From Struthio camelus (lineage: Eukaryota; Chordata; Aves; Struthioniformes; Struthionidae): a stretch of DNA of 64,000 nucleotides. Location of the stretch: NCBI RefSeq assembly GCF_040807025.1, contig NC_090943.1, forward strand, positions 28,549,213 through 28,613,212. Reading direction: 5' to 3'. The position numbers were made by a program, and so were the translations under genes. The first letter of the stretch is position 1. Each line of letters begins with the position of its first letter. Positions 38,150 to 50,362 of the stretch are shown piece by piece. Under the pieces are notes generated by a model. The model made no database searches. It saw nothing but the letters and a program-made list of their open reading frames with translations, and was not told where the DNA came from.

Positions 38150-39115
38150 AAGTGATTGCTTAGAAATGAAAGGCGTCATAGAGTTCTGAACTTCTACAGT
38201 GAGAGTAAGAGGCTGCCAGAAGTCAAGCTGAGTTTGACCTTGTAAAGGAAAATAATCCAAGTAGTAAAAAGCTATTTATCCATTAAGAATAAAAGAAGAA
38301 AGGAAGTGGGGTATTATGCAGTAAGCATGAGGTTATGATTAGAGCGATCATCCCAAGTTTATTTAGCCTTCATTTTTAGCACAGCTGGTGATGCTGAACG
38401 TGGAATCAGGATTAAGAGGGCCAAGTGAAATAGATGTATAAAGGTGGAAATTCTTACAGTGAAAATTCTTACAGTGAAATGAAGGCAAAACCTAGAAGTT
38501 CCTTGTGCTCAGGTTTGTAGGGAGATAGTTGGGATAAATTGCGTTCTAGAAAGCCTTGTAGCAAACATTTCAAAACAAATAAAGCAATATTTACCTAGAG
38601 AAGAGCAATTTGCTATAGCCATTTTTCGGAAAGTAGAGAAAAGGGGATTCTGGCAGCTTGGAAATTATTATTCTCTCTTTCTGTAGATGCAAGGCTGTAG
38701 GAAAAACCTTTGAAAAGAATAATCAAAGGCAGGGAGGCAAATGGAAAAACGGAATAAATATGAACAGATTTACGAGAGGTAGGGTATGTCAGACTAAATT
38801 AGTATCTGCCTTTGATAAGATAAAAAGAGCTTGTTAAAAACTTCCATAGTCCTGTCTCAGAAAGTTGGAGCGTAGTATGATGCTTGCTTGTGACAGAAAG
38901 TGGGGAAGCCCTATCTTTGCACGGAAGGATTACAGTAAAATATGGATGACTGGGAGGTCTTGAGTAGTGGAGATTGTTTTACGGCATAAGAAGCCTCACA
39001 GTGGACTAGTGATTCATTTGCAGGGAAAAACAGCTAAGGAGAAAGCCGTTCTGCAACACAGGATGACGGCAGTAACGCGCCGTGTGATGCACTCGTGAGG
39101 AAGGCAAAAGGCGTT
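38150..39115 (+). mobile_element. Ancient, decayed CR1-family LINE fragment (reverse-transcriptase part)
   Basis: Segments line up in order with ORF2 of the young CR1. Near 38,245-38,310 is the equivalent of the [17 protein letters not shown] region (GGAAAATAATCC...AAGAATAAAAGAAGAAAGGAAG). Near 38,700-38,830 is the [20 protein letters not shown] region (AATATGAACAGATTTACGAG, GTATGTCAGACTAAATTAGT, then CTGCCTTTGATAAGATAA). Many stops and indels make it long dead and much older than the 59.5-kb copy. Alternative: another related LINE lineage. Ends are approximate, and similarity beyond about 38,850 is weak. Confidence 0.5.
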
Positions 39116-40584
39116 CTAAATACATGAAGCGAAAGGATTTTTGGTAATGTCATTTTATAACTCACTAAAGAGACTTCACCTTGAAAGTGTCTGTGGGTTC
39201 TGCTTAAGATAAGTGAGTTTGCAGGAACAGCTGCAGAAACTTGCTGCTCCTAATCTTTTTTTCTTTGTTAATTCTATCATAAAACAGGGGACTTACGAAA
39301 TGTATCTTGTTCAGTGACGGATGACAAAGTCTGAAAAAGAACTTAATTATATCTCTGGTATATTCATAAAGAAAAAACACCTGAGGGCTAAAGGGCAGTG
39401 CTCCACTTTTAAGGTGGAACTGAGCATTTCCTAGCTAGGATTACAGAATTGTACAGAGTAGCAGGCAATGACACAGGCAATTCCCTTCCATGTGCCTGAC
39501 AGAATTTTGTACTGTCTTACAGTATCTGTTAATTCTGTTAAAGAGTGGAATTTCCTTCAGTACTGCTGAGCTTACAGGCCATGAAGAATGCATTTAAAAA
39601 AGTACCTGACATTCCTGAAGGTAAATGGTACAAAACGATAGCTATTGTTTCGTGGTGTCCTTTTTTATATATAGAAGAATTCTAGCGAGAGCGGAAGTTG
39701 ATTTTACTCACTAGAATCAATTCAAGAGTTTTGTCAGATCATTTGGATATTTCCAAGATGTCGTGAGGTCAGTGTAAAACGTACGTGCAGAATTTAGCTT
39801 TGACAGCCATTTGCCTTGTATTGTCACACATGCAGGAGTGTTTTTTAGGCTAAGCACATCTATAACTTTTTCTTGTTCTCTGCTGTTCTGTCTAGCTCAG
39901 TATTCAGTGCATAATCTCAATGGCATAATATGCTGGTTCATGTTGAAAGGATATCTTTTAATAATCAGACTGTGCTGCATTTTGTTTGCTCAAATGTCTG
40001 TGTTTCAAATTTATTATTCATATTATGCCTTTAAAAGCAGTAAACTATGGACGCCCTTAAAAATAGCTCTATCAAACTGCTGTCCAGTTTATCTAGATGA
40101 TGACCTTAATGATAAACAAACATCCCAAGGTTTTACCCAGCTTGTAATCATCTTTACAAGCTTATGATCATCTTACAATCCGATGGACTCTCTCGATTCT
40201 GGCATATTTAAATACCTATGTTAGCTCAACTTTCCTACAAGTCCGAAGATACCTATTCATCGAAGTCAACCTGGGAAATTGTCCATTAGAATTTGCTGTG
40301 TATGGACTTTTCAAACAGAATACTCTGAATATTTTAATATGGCGTTTTTTTTCACAAGGGCAAACCAGAGAAAACACATGAATCCAGGGATTTAGAGCGC
40401 TCCTGAAAAACAATAGTTAGTTATTAGCTGGTGATTTAGAAATACGAGTGCACTAATGAAAAGGAGAATATTTCCGTGTGGCATTCAAGAGCATGAGAGT
40501 ACCAGGCCATGTAGCTTTTTGTTCTTCTTTGCCCAGTCTTTTTCTCTGAATCTGCCCTCTATAAGTATGGTAGGCTGAGTAGAA

Positions 40585-40615
40585 ATCATCTTCTTGATGA
40601 TTTCAAGAAGATGAT
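40585..40615. repeat. Perfect 13-bp inverted repeat (hairpin)
   Basis: ATCATCTTCTTGA (40,585-40,597) and its exact reverse complement TCAAGAAGATGAT (40,603-40,615) are separated by 5 nt. In the intron transcript this would fold into a stable short stem-loop. It is too short for a typical microRNA precursor. Confidence 0.95.
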
Positions 40616-42509
40616 GTTTTACATATTGCTTTCATGTCAGTATTTAAGATTAGGGGGGGAAAAAAAACGCGTTAAACTTAGTTGCAATTTTTTTCTTCTC
40701 TCCTTAGAGCCAGTAAAGCAGTTTCCAGCCTTAACATCTTGTAGATCCAAAATAACTTCTAAGACTTGCTGTGTTTTGAGTACAAGTGCCTGACACACTT
40801 GTTACCAGGAAGTCTTGACCAGTAAGGCCTCATTTACATTAGAAAAAAGTTACGTTTCTGACAGTGGACTTTGGCAAAGGAAGCAGCTCACTTGCATCCA
40901 AGACTACTTCTTTCAATGTTTTCTTTGTGAAATATATTAAATGACTTCTCACATTGAATTATTTATAAAATTGTAAGAATACATGGCTTGGTAAATCAAA
41001 GGCAGTGCATCAGTTCCAATAGGTATTTCGTGCTTGTAGTCGTTAACTTTGTTTAAACATGTATGACTATTTTAACAAGAGCTCCGTGAATAGAGTTTCA
41101 ATTGTTACCTATAGTTACAGCAGAGTGGGGTCAAATAAAGGTTTCTGAGGTGTAAAAGGTGTTTATGTATTTTCTTTCCCCTAAAATACATAAACATTTA
41201 GGTAGAGAGGGTCTGGCTTGTTTCTGAGTTGTCATGAAGCTCTATCCCTTCTTTTTTAACGGCAGTAATTTAGGTATAATTGTTAATTGAAGTCTCAGTA
41301 TTAAGTATGGAGCGATGATATGGCAGCTGATGCTTCCCTGTAGAACACAGTTGTGATGCTGAATTTTCTTAGACTTTGGAAAGGAAATTTAGAAAATGCA
41401 GTATTTTACCACTTTGTGAGAAAAACATAAGGAAGAACCTGTGGCTCTGTTGATTTAATGGGACCTTTGCTATTTGGGCACAGAGTGTTACCTTAATTGG
41501 TGATATGTGTGGGATGATGTTCTCCTGCATACATAGGCCTATGACCCGTAACAGTGTAGGCCTAGTTTTTAGATTGATAGGAACCTTTTAATGCTTCCTG
41601 TTATGAGAACCTAGCCACACCAGTGTTTCCTGTTTGTCAATCAAAATAGCTGTCTAAAAAGGGGTGTTGAAAGGTTTTTTTTGTATGTATTATTTTGTAT
41701 TCTAACATAAGCAGATTGACCTAAGTTTATAGGTAACATTTAACAATGCAAAAAGATTTTGGAAAAATATTGAAACAAAGATTATCAGTTAAATATTTGT
41801 GATTAAGATGATAATTAAAACAGCCTGTACACAAATAAACCTGTTGAGCAGTCATGCTCATTTGCAGCAGAGGCAAAGGCCACTGACATTGAAATAGAGC
41901 AGTAGCCTAAATAGTTTTATACATATTCCTGTCACTGTGTTTTTCTTTAGTTGTTTAGCCTCTGTTTAGAATTAGAACCATGAACGTCCAGTTGAGGCCA
42001 TATACTCAAAAGCTGTAGTTAAACTGATAAGTAATTTCACATTGTGCTGTGCAACTCCAGTACAATCTCAAAATTATTCCCTCCACAGAACGTACTAAGT
42101 TGCTACCATCTTCCAGTTTATCTGTGACATCCTTCTGATAATGATGGAAAAGAGCATTTGTTGCTTTTGTAAAGCTCAAGAGCTCTCAGAAGAAAGGCCA
42201 GTTTATATTTTTGAGCATGACTAAAAGCAGTTTATAAAACATATAAGAGGTTAGTGGGAAAGGGTTTTTTTTAGTGGCACTTTGAATAAAGGGATTAAAA
42301 TAGAAAGACAGTAGTATAAAGCAGATTGTTCATTCTTTTGGCCTAAATTTTGATCTATTTCAAGCAGACCTCTTGTGCCTAGGTATGATTTATTTATTTT
42401 TATTATTTTCCTTGTGCAAAGGGGTTACTTGTCCCTTTTTTTTAAGCCCTGGGGAGCCCTTGTTGTTAATGCATGGCCTTGAAGAACGCCCGTTTCTAAA
42501 CTTGAGAAA

Positions 42510-42725
42510 TGTGGGTTCAGCTTGCAGCAGGTGTGTGCAGCTGCCCTTGGCTTGGCGAGGGGTGCGCGGCAGGGCCGGGGCCCTGCAGCCCGGCAGCCCT
42601 CCCTGCAGAGGGAGCCCCCGCCGTGCCTCGGGGCTGCCCCCGCTTTCCGAGGCTGTTGCAGGTGCTTGGCGCAAGCGTTGTGCTTGCAGCGTTTGGGATT
42701 CGACCAAACCATAGGGCAGGTTTGT
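42510..42725. promoter_or_regulatory. Intronic GC-rich micro-island
   Basis: About 200 bp of GC-rich DNA with CpGs (for example GGCGAGGGGTGCGCGGCAGG and GCCCCCGCCGTGCCTCGGGG) are embedded in AT-rich intron 11 kb after the first coding exon. It could be an alternative internal promoter or enhancer. Overlapping open frames of 71-113 codons on both strands are best explained by base composition. No splice donor of high quality was assigned, so a transcript start is only a possibility. Confidence 0.35.
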
Positions 42726-43891
42726 GGCTTTTTTTAAGATCTAAGCGTTTACCGCTGCTTCAGTAGCCCCACAGTGTAGCGCTACTTGAGAAACACGATT
42801 AAACCCCTTCTTTACCATTCTTGCCTCAGCTGACTTCCTGATGTTATCTGAGCATTGCGGTGTGGGTTGTAGTTTTTTAAATTATTTTTTAATATAGTCT
42901 CCAGTTGTCTTCTCTTTCAGGTTTCTTCCTGTATTGATTCTGGACACTTAACAGGCTGCAGTTATTTTTATTGACGGCCTTGGACGTCATTCTAGCATTT
43001 ATTCTCTATATTGTTGCTTTCTAGGGCTGTAAACTTGACATTTTGCATTACATTTAAAAAAGAAAAAAACTTTTTTCTAGTTGTCAGTTTATGAATTTCT
43101 GTCATCGTTTTATGTAGAAAGTGTTTGTTACTTGAAAGACTGAAGAATTTACTGTCTTCTTTTTCTTTTCTAACTGAATTAATTTTGGTACAGTATTATC
43201 GGTTTTTTTAAGTCCTTTATTTTCTGTTAATGATATGTGTGCTCTTTTTTCCATGAAAGCATTTGTTAATTTAAAAAGGATTTTAGTTTCTCCTTACATT
43301 TTGAGAGATTCAGGTTTCAAATACAGTGGGGGTTTTTTGAATTTCTAGACGATATATATGTGTTCTGCCTGTAAGTGCTAAGCAATACAGTATTGTGCAT
43401 CTGTGTCCATTAAGCTGTTGGTAGCGATTCTGGTGCGCTTTCAGAAATGCACTTGAAATGTGTTTTTTTCCTTCATTAATTTCTGCTGATTTGTTAACTA
43501 GAAGTTTCTTCCTTTTGAGGGAGAACGTTAGTTAAAATGCTGCAGCTTGTGTAACTGGCTATAATTTTGTCTCATCTGTGCTTTTTTTTTTTTTTGATAT
43601 GACACTGCAATGAAAATGAACTGGAGGACCATGGAAAAATTTGCATTTTTCAGATTTGAACGGACTAAACTTTGTAAATACAAAGCAATTTTATTCATTG
43701 TCAGTTCGTTCACAGGTACCTTTTCCCTTTCACTGGCACTGTTTATTTCCTAACTCCTCCTGAGCCGCACATGTTGGCTGTTTCACTCTATCAGAACGCT
43801 TCATGTAAATCTCCCTCATTTAGTTTTGTTTGAATTTTTATATCAAGAACTTAATTCAGTCTTTTTATAAGAGATATAGCTGTAAATTATA

Positions 43892-44324
43892 TTTTTTCTC
43901 TCTTCCTCTCCCTCTCTCCCCCTCTCCCCCCTCCCTCCCCTCTTCCCCCTCCCCTCTTTCTCCCCTCTCTTCCCCCTCTCCTCTTTCCCCCCCCTTCCCC
44001 CCCTCCCCCCCCTCTCTTCCCCCCTCTCTTCCCCCCTCTCTTCCCCTCTCTCTTCCCCCTCTCTTCCCCCCTCTCTTCCCTCCTCTCTCCCCCCTTCTCC
44101 CTTCCCCTCTCTCTCCCCCCTTCTTCCCCTTCCTCTCTCTCCCCCCTCCCCTCCCCCTCCCTTCTCTCTTCCCTCTTTCCCCTCTCTCTGCCCTCCTCTC
44201 TCCCCCCTCTCTCCCCTTTCTCTCCCCCTCTATCCCTCTCTCCTGCCCTCTGTCTCTCCCCCCCTTCTCTCTCTGTCCCTCTCTCTCTCCCCCCCCCCCC
44301 ATCTCTCCCCTCTGTCCTCTCTGT
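43892..44324. repeat. Long polypyrimidine (CT/CCT) tract
   Basis: Positions 43,892-44,189 are 298 consecutive pyrimidines on the plus strand, and the tract continues to about 44,324 with only scattered single purines (first at 44,190). It is built from irregular CTCT, CCCCTCT and TTCCCC units, with a C12 run near 44,289-44,300. Mirror-symmetric homopurine-homopyrimidine DNA of this kind can form intramolecular triplex (H-DNA). The 173-codon plus and 180-codon minus open frames across it are artefacts of the repeat. Confidence 0.97.
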
Positions 44325-46952
44325 GTTGCTCTTATCTGTTTCCAGAAGTAATACATGCAGTTCCTTCTGAACTTTTGCTTGGTGCTTCTTTTTCTTACAT
44401 ATCCCAATTTATAAAATGAAGCAATATTCTTTTTTCTAAGATAATTTGAAAATACATAATGTAAAACCTTCTGTAGGTGGTTACACTTCCTGGAAAAGTG
44501 TTACTCCTGAGCAGTATCAGTAATTTGTGGTTCCACAACTGAGCAGCTCTTATTATTAATTTAAATACAGATGTCTTAGGAAGTGAAGTTGCCTCAAGTT
44601 TTCTGACTGAGCAAAGCAACTGTTCTTTTGGTTTATATATATTTTTTAAGTGTATTGATTAAAAATTATAAAAAATCTGTGAGTTTGTACAGCTTTATAT
44701 GCATAGAGGCTTTGTAAATTCTGTTCATTTTCTGGTGGCTCTTTTTCTCTCCATGGATCTTCCTACCTGATGTCACTCTTCTGTGCTTTTGATAACTTGC
44801 TGCTTTATTGTGTGAGACAACAAAATACGGATATGTCGTATGTTGCCCTGCAGTTTTCCTTAAACCTCTTCTAGCTGTGGATGGCACCTGAGAGAAGAGG
44901 AAGTGTGTGCTCAGGCCCCTGTTGGAGGAGTGTCTCTTTTACCTGGCTAAATCTCACAAGCAGGTGTGCTGCCACATCCTTTTAAAATACACACTTGTAC
45001 TGCCAAAGAAAGTAAGGAATAAAAGAATGAATTTATTTGCGTATGCAGATATTTGAATAATAACATGTTCTAATTTTTATCAGAAAGCTCTGAAAGAAAA
45101 TTATTGTCTTAAAAACTCAGTAATTTGGTCTTTGATAATAAACATAATGCTTCCTAGGATTTGGGGCTTGCTTTATCTGCAAGAATGTTTGCAATGCAAA
45201 GTAAACCTGCCAGAAGGGTGTAGCAGCAATGGCTCTTAAGGGTATGGTGTGACTTCTCTCTGGTGTAAGGTATTTTTTGTTCTCTTTTAAACAAGACAGC
45301 TACTATAATCATGAAATATAAGATCAAATTCTTTTTCTTTTATTAGCACTGGAATTCCATGATACAAATCCACTTGATGACTTGCTGAATAATAGTTGTC
45401 TTTTAATGACTGGCTTAAATTACTTTACTCTGAAAATGAAGGTCAAAATTTTACCTTTTGTCTCACCACCTTTGTTTAAAAAAATAATAAAGATTAGCAG
45501 CACAGGAGAAAGAGGACCCCCTCTGTTCCCCCTTTAGACCTCAGACTTAATTAAGTTCCTAAAGAGGAAAAAATACTATTGTAAAACAAATTACATATGA
45601 AATACCTTGTTTGCTCTGAGATATCTTATCTACTGTGTTCATGCTGTTATCCAGAATTGTGTATTTGGTGCAGATATCAGAGTGTTATGATCAGCCCTTT
45701 GTCATGATAGCGCCATGAACTTGATTAGTAAACTAACTTACTAGCTCTGAAAGCAAATTTTCAGTAGTTACAACACCAGCTTTTTCTTCTATGATTCAGT
45801 TCACTGAGCTTGCATGCAAGAATTCCTGCCAGCTCATGACAGGGTATCAAACATGTGGTGACAGCTGAAGGAGAGGAAATACTGAATTTGTAGTGACGTT
45901 CAGTGCCATGATGTCTCTGAACTAGTGCATCTGCAAAGTATACTGTATCAGATTGGCAAAAGATGGTCCTGGAAACTGTCATTGCAACACAACAATGTCA
46001 GGTCTTCTGCAGAAGTTGGTTGGCACACAGGGAATAGAAAATAAGGTATTAGCATACATTCATAACGGAGCAACTGTACAGACATGGTGATGACAATGAC
46101 TTGAAGTGCACAGGTAATTTTTCTGGTCTTATGCTCCATTTAGTAGCGATAAATAGATTGGGCATGAGGAGTACTGCAAAACTAGCATGCATTGCAGGTA
46201 TGTGGTAGCACATCAAGTCTAAGAAGCAAATGAGAGTGAGAAAGTTTGGAACATGCAAAAGTCAGTGATGCAGTACTGCAAAATCATGTGGAATGGTTCT
46301 TAATATTAAAAAAATTGTCAAATTGAGATGACTTATGGGAACTTTTCTTAAAGATGGACATGTAATTATGACCATAAAAGCTGAGGGAGAACCTCCCCAT
46401 GAATTGCCTTTGCAGTTGCCACTTGTGCTAAAAACCTATCAGTGATATTGTTGGATATTTTTCAGCTAAAATTGTAACAACATTCACCTCATTGAACTGT
46501 GAATTTTCAACAGATTTTTTTTCAGTGATATCCCAGCAATGTAGAAGTTCAGCGTAGACCTGTCTGTAGAACCAGTGCGGTGATTGAGTAGTATTATTTC
46601 ACCTATTTTACATCTCACCTTACAGCTATCCTGAATCTGCACCACAGACACATTTCTTAATTTCACAGCATGATTAAGGAAAAATTTATAGCTCTGTCTG
46701 AAAGTTTCAGCAGCTAATCAGCTAGAAGACAGCCAAATAAGAAAATGACAGCAAAATATTGGTGATGAAAAACCCAAATCTGAGCATTATGTGGTGTACC
46801 GATCTTTATTCTTTGCCCTGACTGTATTCCCAAAGCATCAGGCCCTGGAAATTCCGCTCTTTTCCACAAGAAGCCTAAAACAATGGGCTGAAAATGTAGT
46901 CTGCTCTCTAAAAATATAGTTACTGCTGAGGTGATCCTCTCATTGATGAGCA

Positions 46953-47424
46953 TTGAGTCAGAAGTATCTACTTCAGGTAGATCTCACAGTAGCAAAACGA
47001 AAGCATGAACTGGTGTTTTGCGGGAAACTGATTCACTATTTAGTAGTGCTCAAAAGAATGCAAAGGCACTTTGACAAGATAGCCGATGATTTAAAGTCCC
47101 TAACTTTCAGTACTTTTGACGCATTTTTGGATGACAGTTTCTGATAGATGGCATCAGCTCCATAAAAGAAACTGTAGTATCCTCAGTTGAAAGCAGTTCT
47201 TGATGAGATTAATCACTAATCAGCAAGAACTTCTTTGCATGATAACATCACAACTCTGTAAGTTCATCAAAGATGCGCAAAAACCCTTGCTTAACAGGTT
47301 TGCTTACTTAGTGACCTCAGAGTGCATATACATCACCTCACAAAGTCTGGGAGTTATTTTTGAGGTGTTTGGGAAATCTAGAATCAAATTTCATAAAAAA
47401 ACTTTAGTTTATAAATGTAATTAA
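46953..47424 (+). other. Two short open frames of unknown origin, possible gene relic
   Basis: Frames at 46,953-47,144 (63 codons) and 47,200-47,424 (74 codons) lie on the same strand, separated by about 55 bp containing stops. They have mixed-composition, protein-like residues rather than low-complexity ones (for example RKHELVFCGKLIHYLVV and NQQELLCMITSQLCKFIKD). This would fit a decayed processed pseudogene or old transposon. I do not recognise the family and chance is a live alternative. Confidence 0.15.
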
Positions 47425-50343
47425 TAAAAGAACTTGATCATCTTTGGAAGTTGCCTAGGAAGGGGATTCACACCTACCTCCATCATCATCTGGGAGAGAT
47501 TTTACCTACATATTACGCTGTAGGTTAATAGTGCGTACAACTATTCTTCCCTTCTTTTTGTTTAGCTGGGGACCAAGACAGTTATTTGCACTGCAAGAAT
47601 TTGCAGGTCATGGTACTGAAAAGAGAAAGCAAGGGTGAATGTGATTGTGTAGCTTAGTATTAGACTGTTCTCCTTCAACACTGAGGTCAGCCTTGGGATC
47701 TGAGACATGCTGAAAGACTCATTAAAATTAAGTATTTTAGGAGCTATTAGAGAAAAAAGGTTCTTTAGCCTAAAGAGGATAAAATTTTAACTACTACCTA
47801 GTGAAGGAGTGTTATTACCACTTGGCCTTTTATGTAAAGTGCACCGCTGTCATCTCTTCGAAGCTCTCCTGGATAGGTTTTCAAGAAGAGAGTTAGATCT
47901 TTTCCATTCTTTCAGTTAAATGCTACAGTCACCTACGTTGCAGAGAGAGTTTGAGGCTTTGAGTCCTGAGTAAAAGGAGGCATCTGTTTGCAGCTGTTAT
48001 TAGGCGTGTGAGCTCTAAAATAACAGTAAGTCAGAGAGACTGTGGCGCTTCATGAATTGATTCTTGACTCTAGGGCAGGGCTTTGGTCAGAGTTTATGCT
48101 TACTTTGGGGAGCACTACCCCCAGGGCAGCTTATTTTCTCTTAGAATATTATGGAGTTTTTAAGTGCTCACCTCTGGGTTTTTAGTTCAGACAGTACCTA
48201 TTTTGTTTTGACCAACCAATAAAATCCTAAGTACTTTACTGGACATAGTCACCATTTGGTGATAATCAATAGAGAATGTGTTTGTTTTTCAAACCAGATT
48301 CCTGGATTCTTTTCTATGCTGTTTTAATAGCATTGTCAATTGAAAACTGACTTTTTTTTAGGTTTTCTCTCCCACTATGTCATTTGAAAGAGGTAGCCGG
48401 GAGGTAACAAAGAGTAACATGTAGCTTTACTCCTGTAAAGCAATTCGAATGCAGAACATAATACCAAATAAAAGCCCAATAGATAACATAGTAGGAAGAG
48501 GAACAGTCAGAGGAAGATGAAATAATTCTCAGTTATGCAACTGGGATCAGTGGAAGAGATAGGAACAGAACAGAGACCTTCGCATTTTCATTGGAGGCTG
48601 TAAAACTTAGATAACTGCTCTTTGGGAATCTTACGATACTGAATTGATTTAATACTCCTACAGTTCAGAAGGAAAATATTGTTTCCACTTTAAAGTGCAT
48701 GGCCAGTGATTTACAGGTAAATCATCACTTTCGGTGGCGAGTAGGATCTAGATGTTTTGGGGAAATGTGAGTCTTAGTTACTTACCTAAGAGTACAGATG
48801 AAATCTGTGAAAAAGCTAGGGATTGCAACTATATCTTTTGCAGTGCTTGCCTCATGTCTGAACTGCTACTCTAGCATCCTTCACCACTTTGATTCAAGAC
48901 AACTTCTGTGAAGTTTTCAGCATCTCCCAAACATACATGACTCATTTTATTGGCTCTTCAGTAACTGTGAAACACGGTTTCAAAAATTAAAAAAAAGGTA
49001 AGTGATGTACTGTGGACAAAATTCTATCTCCCATATAACTCTTGCTGGCACGAGTGGGTTTATTGTCAGTGATATCTTTGGCAAAACTGAAACTGAAATT
49101 AGTGTGGAGGAGGTAAAAGAAGAGAGCTTTTAACCTGCAATTGAGGTTGCTAGTGTTTTTATGATAGTGCTAACTTTCTTCGCAGCAGCAGTCCAAGGTG
49201 ACTCGATACTTGTTTGAAAATATCAGCTGTCATGGCTGTAATTATATGCTTGGCCAATACAATTAGGAAACAAATTAAAATTCTCAGAATCTTTACTCCT
49301 ACAGTATCAAGCTATCTAGACATACAGGAAACAAAAGAGATTTAAAAGTAGAGGGAATGTCATGGGAGTATGTGTATGTATTGCTGCGGTATAAATTAGA
49401 TGTACCTGAATTAGATGTACCTTGTGATGTAGCCATATGCTTTCTCTTATTCTGAATATTACATAAAACTATTCAGCCAGCCAAACAAATTCTCGTTACT
49501 GAGGCTGTCTGTCTAAATGGTAATCACTGATGCATGAATATAGACATTTCTAATAATTTTATATTCCTCACAACAAGAGATTGTGAACATCCGCTGAAAA
49601 TTTCTTTTTAGGAGTTGAAGTTGCATGTTGATATAGTTATACCATTCACCTCCACTCAATCCCTCAAATGTGTATTGGTTCTGTGGATTCATTTATGGAA
49701 CACCTAAATTATTAGAAGAATCCAATCTAATAGAGAAATAATACAATACTGATTTTTACAGAACTTATTTGATGGTTTCAAAGCATTTTACTTAAGGCAG
49801 TTCAAGGATGTAGTGATTTTTTTTAAAAGCCTCTGATTTGAAGACAAAATTCCTTTCATAATTGAATTGATTATCTAAGATCCTGCCTGTGTAACTAAAT
49901 AAAAGCATGTTTTCCTCTGTATGTCAGAGACCATAACTGGGGCATAGTGTGTGCAGACTCCTGGCAAGCTGTTTTTGTAGAATCCTGTAGAACAACGTTT
50001 AAAGAAACAGAGATTTTTCTCTGGTAATTTGAGAAGATTGATTAATCTTTATGTCATGCTGTCTCTACAGCTATATGTTGTTATACTTCTTTTACACATG
50101 TTGACTTTTTTTTCCCGTGGCGTCTTAAAGTTTGCTTGCACAGCAAATATTGTGACTCTTCTTATGCTGACTTATGACTGAAAGTGCTGGGAAGCGCGAG
50201 GCAGAGGTGTTGAGTGAACCTGATGAACGAAATTATTCCAACCCATTGGTGAGAAGTCAGTGAGACTTTGAGTCTTCGAGAAGTATCGTACAGCGTGAAG
50301 AAATAATTACCTAGGTTTTGGTACTGCTGGGTGCTGCAGACTC

Positions 50344-50362
50344 TTTTTTTTTTTTTTTTTTT
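50344..50362 (+). repeat. T19 homopolymer
   Basis: Nineteen consecutive T residues. Other T-runs in the intron are T15 at 36,141-36,155, T14 at 43,582-43,595 and T16 at 52,641-52,656. None has an obvious retroposon body attached on the minus strand. Confidence 0.93.

Noticed and set aside
37874..38260. 128-codon minus-strand open frame
   Set aside because: It overlaps the start of the ancient plus-strand CR1 remnant and has no recognisable protein features.
38448..38480. Short duplication of ATTCTTACAGTGAAA
   Set aside because: Small local duplication inside the decayed CR1 region, without further structure.
43830..44407. 173-codon plus and 180-codon minus open frames over the pyrimidine tract
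   Set aside because: The Ser/Pro/Leu-rich and Arg/Glu/Gly-rich translations come straight from the CT/GA repeat. There is no coding evidence.
48660..48880. Possible minus-strand MIR (AGCTAGGGATTGCAAC-like words)
   Set aside because: Only scattered short words fit, with the order and the CCTCAGTTTCC core missing. Too weak to list as a feature.
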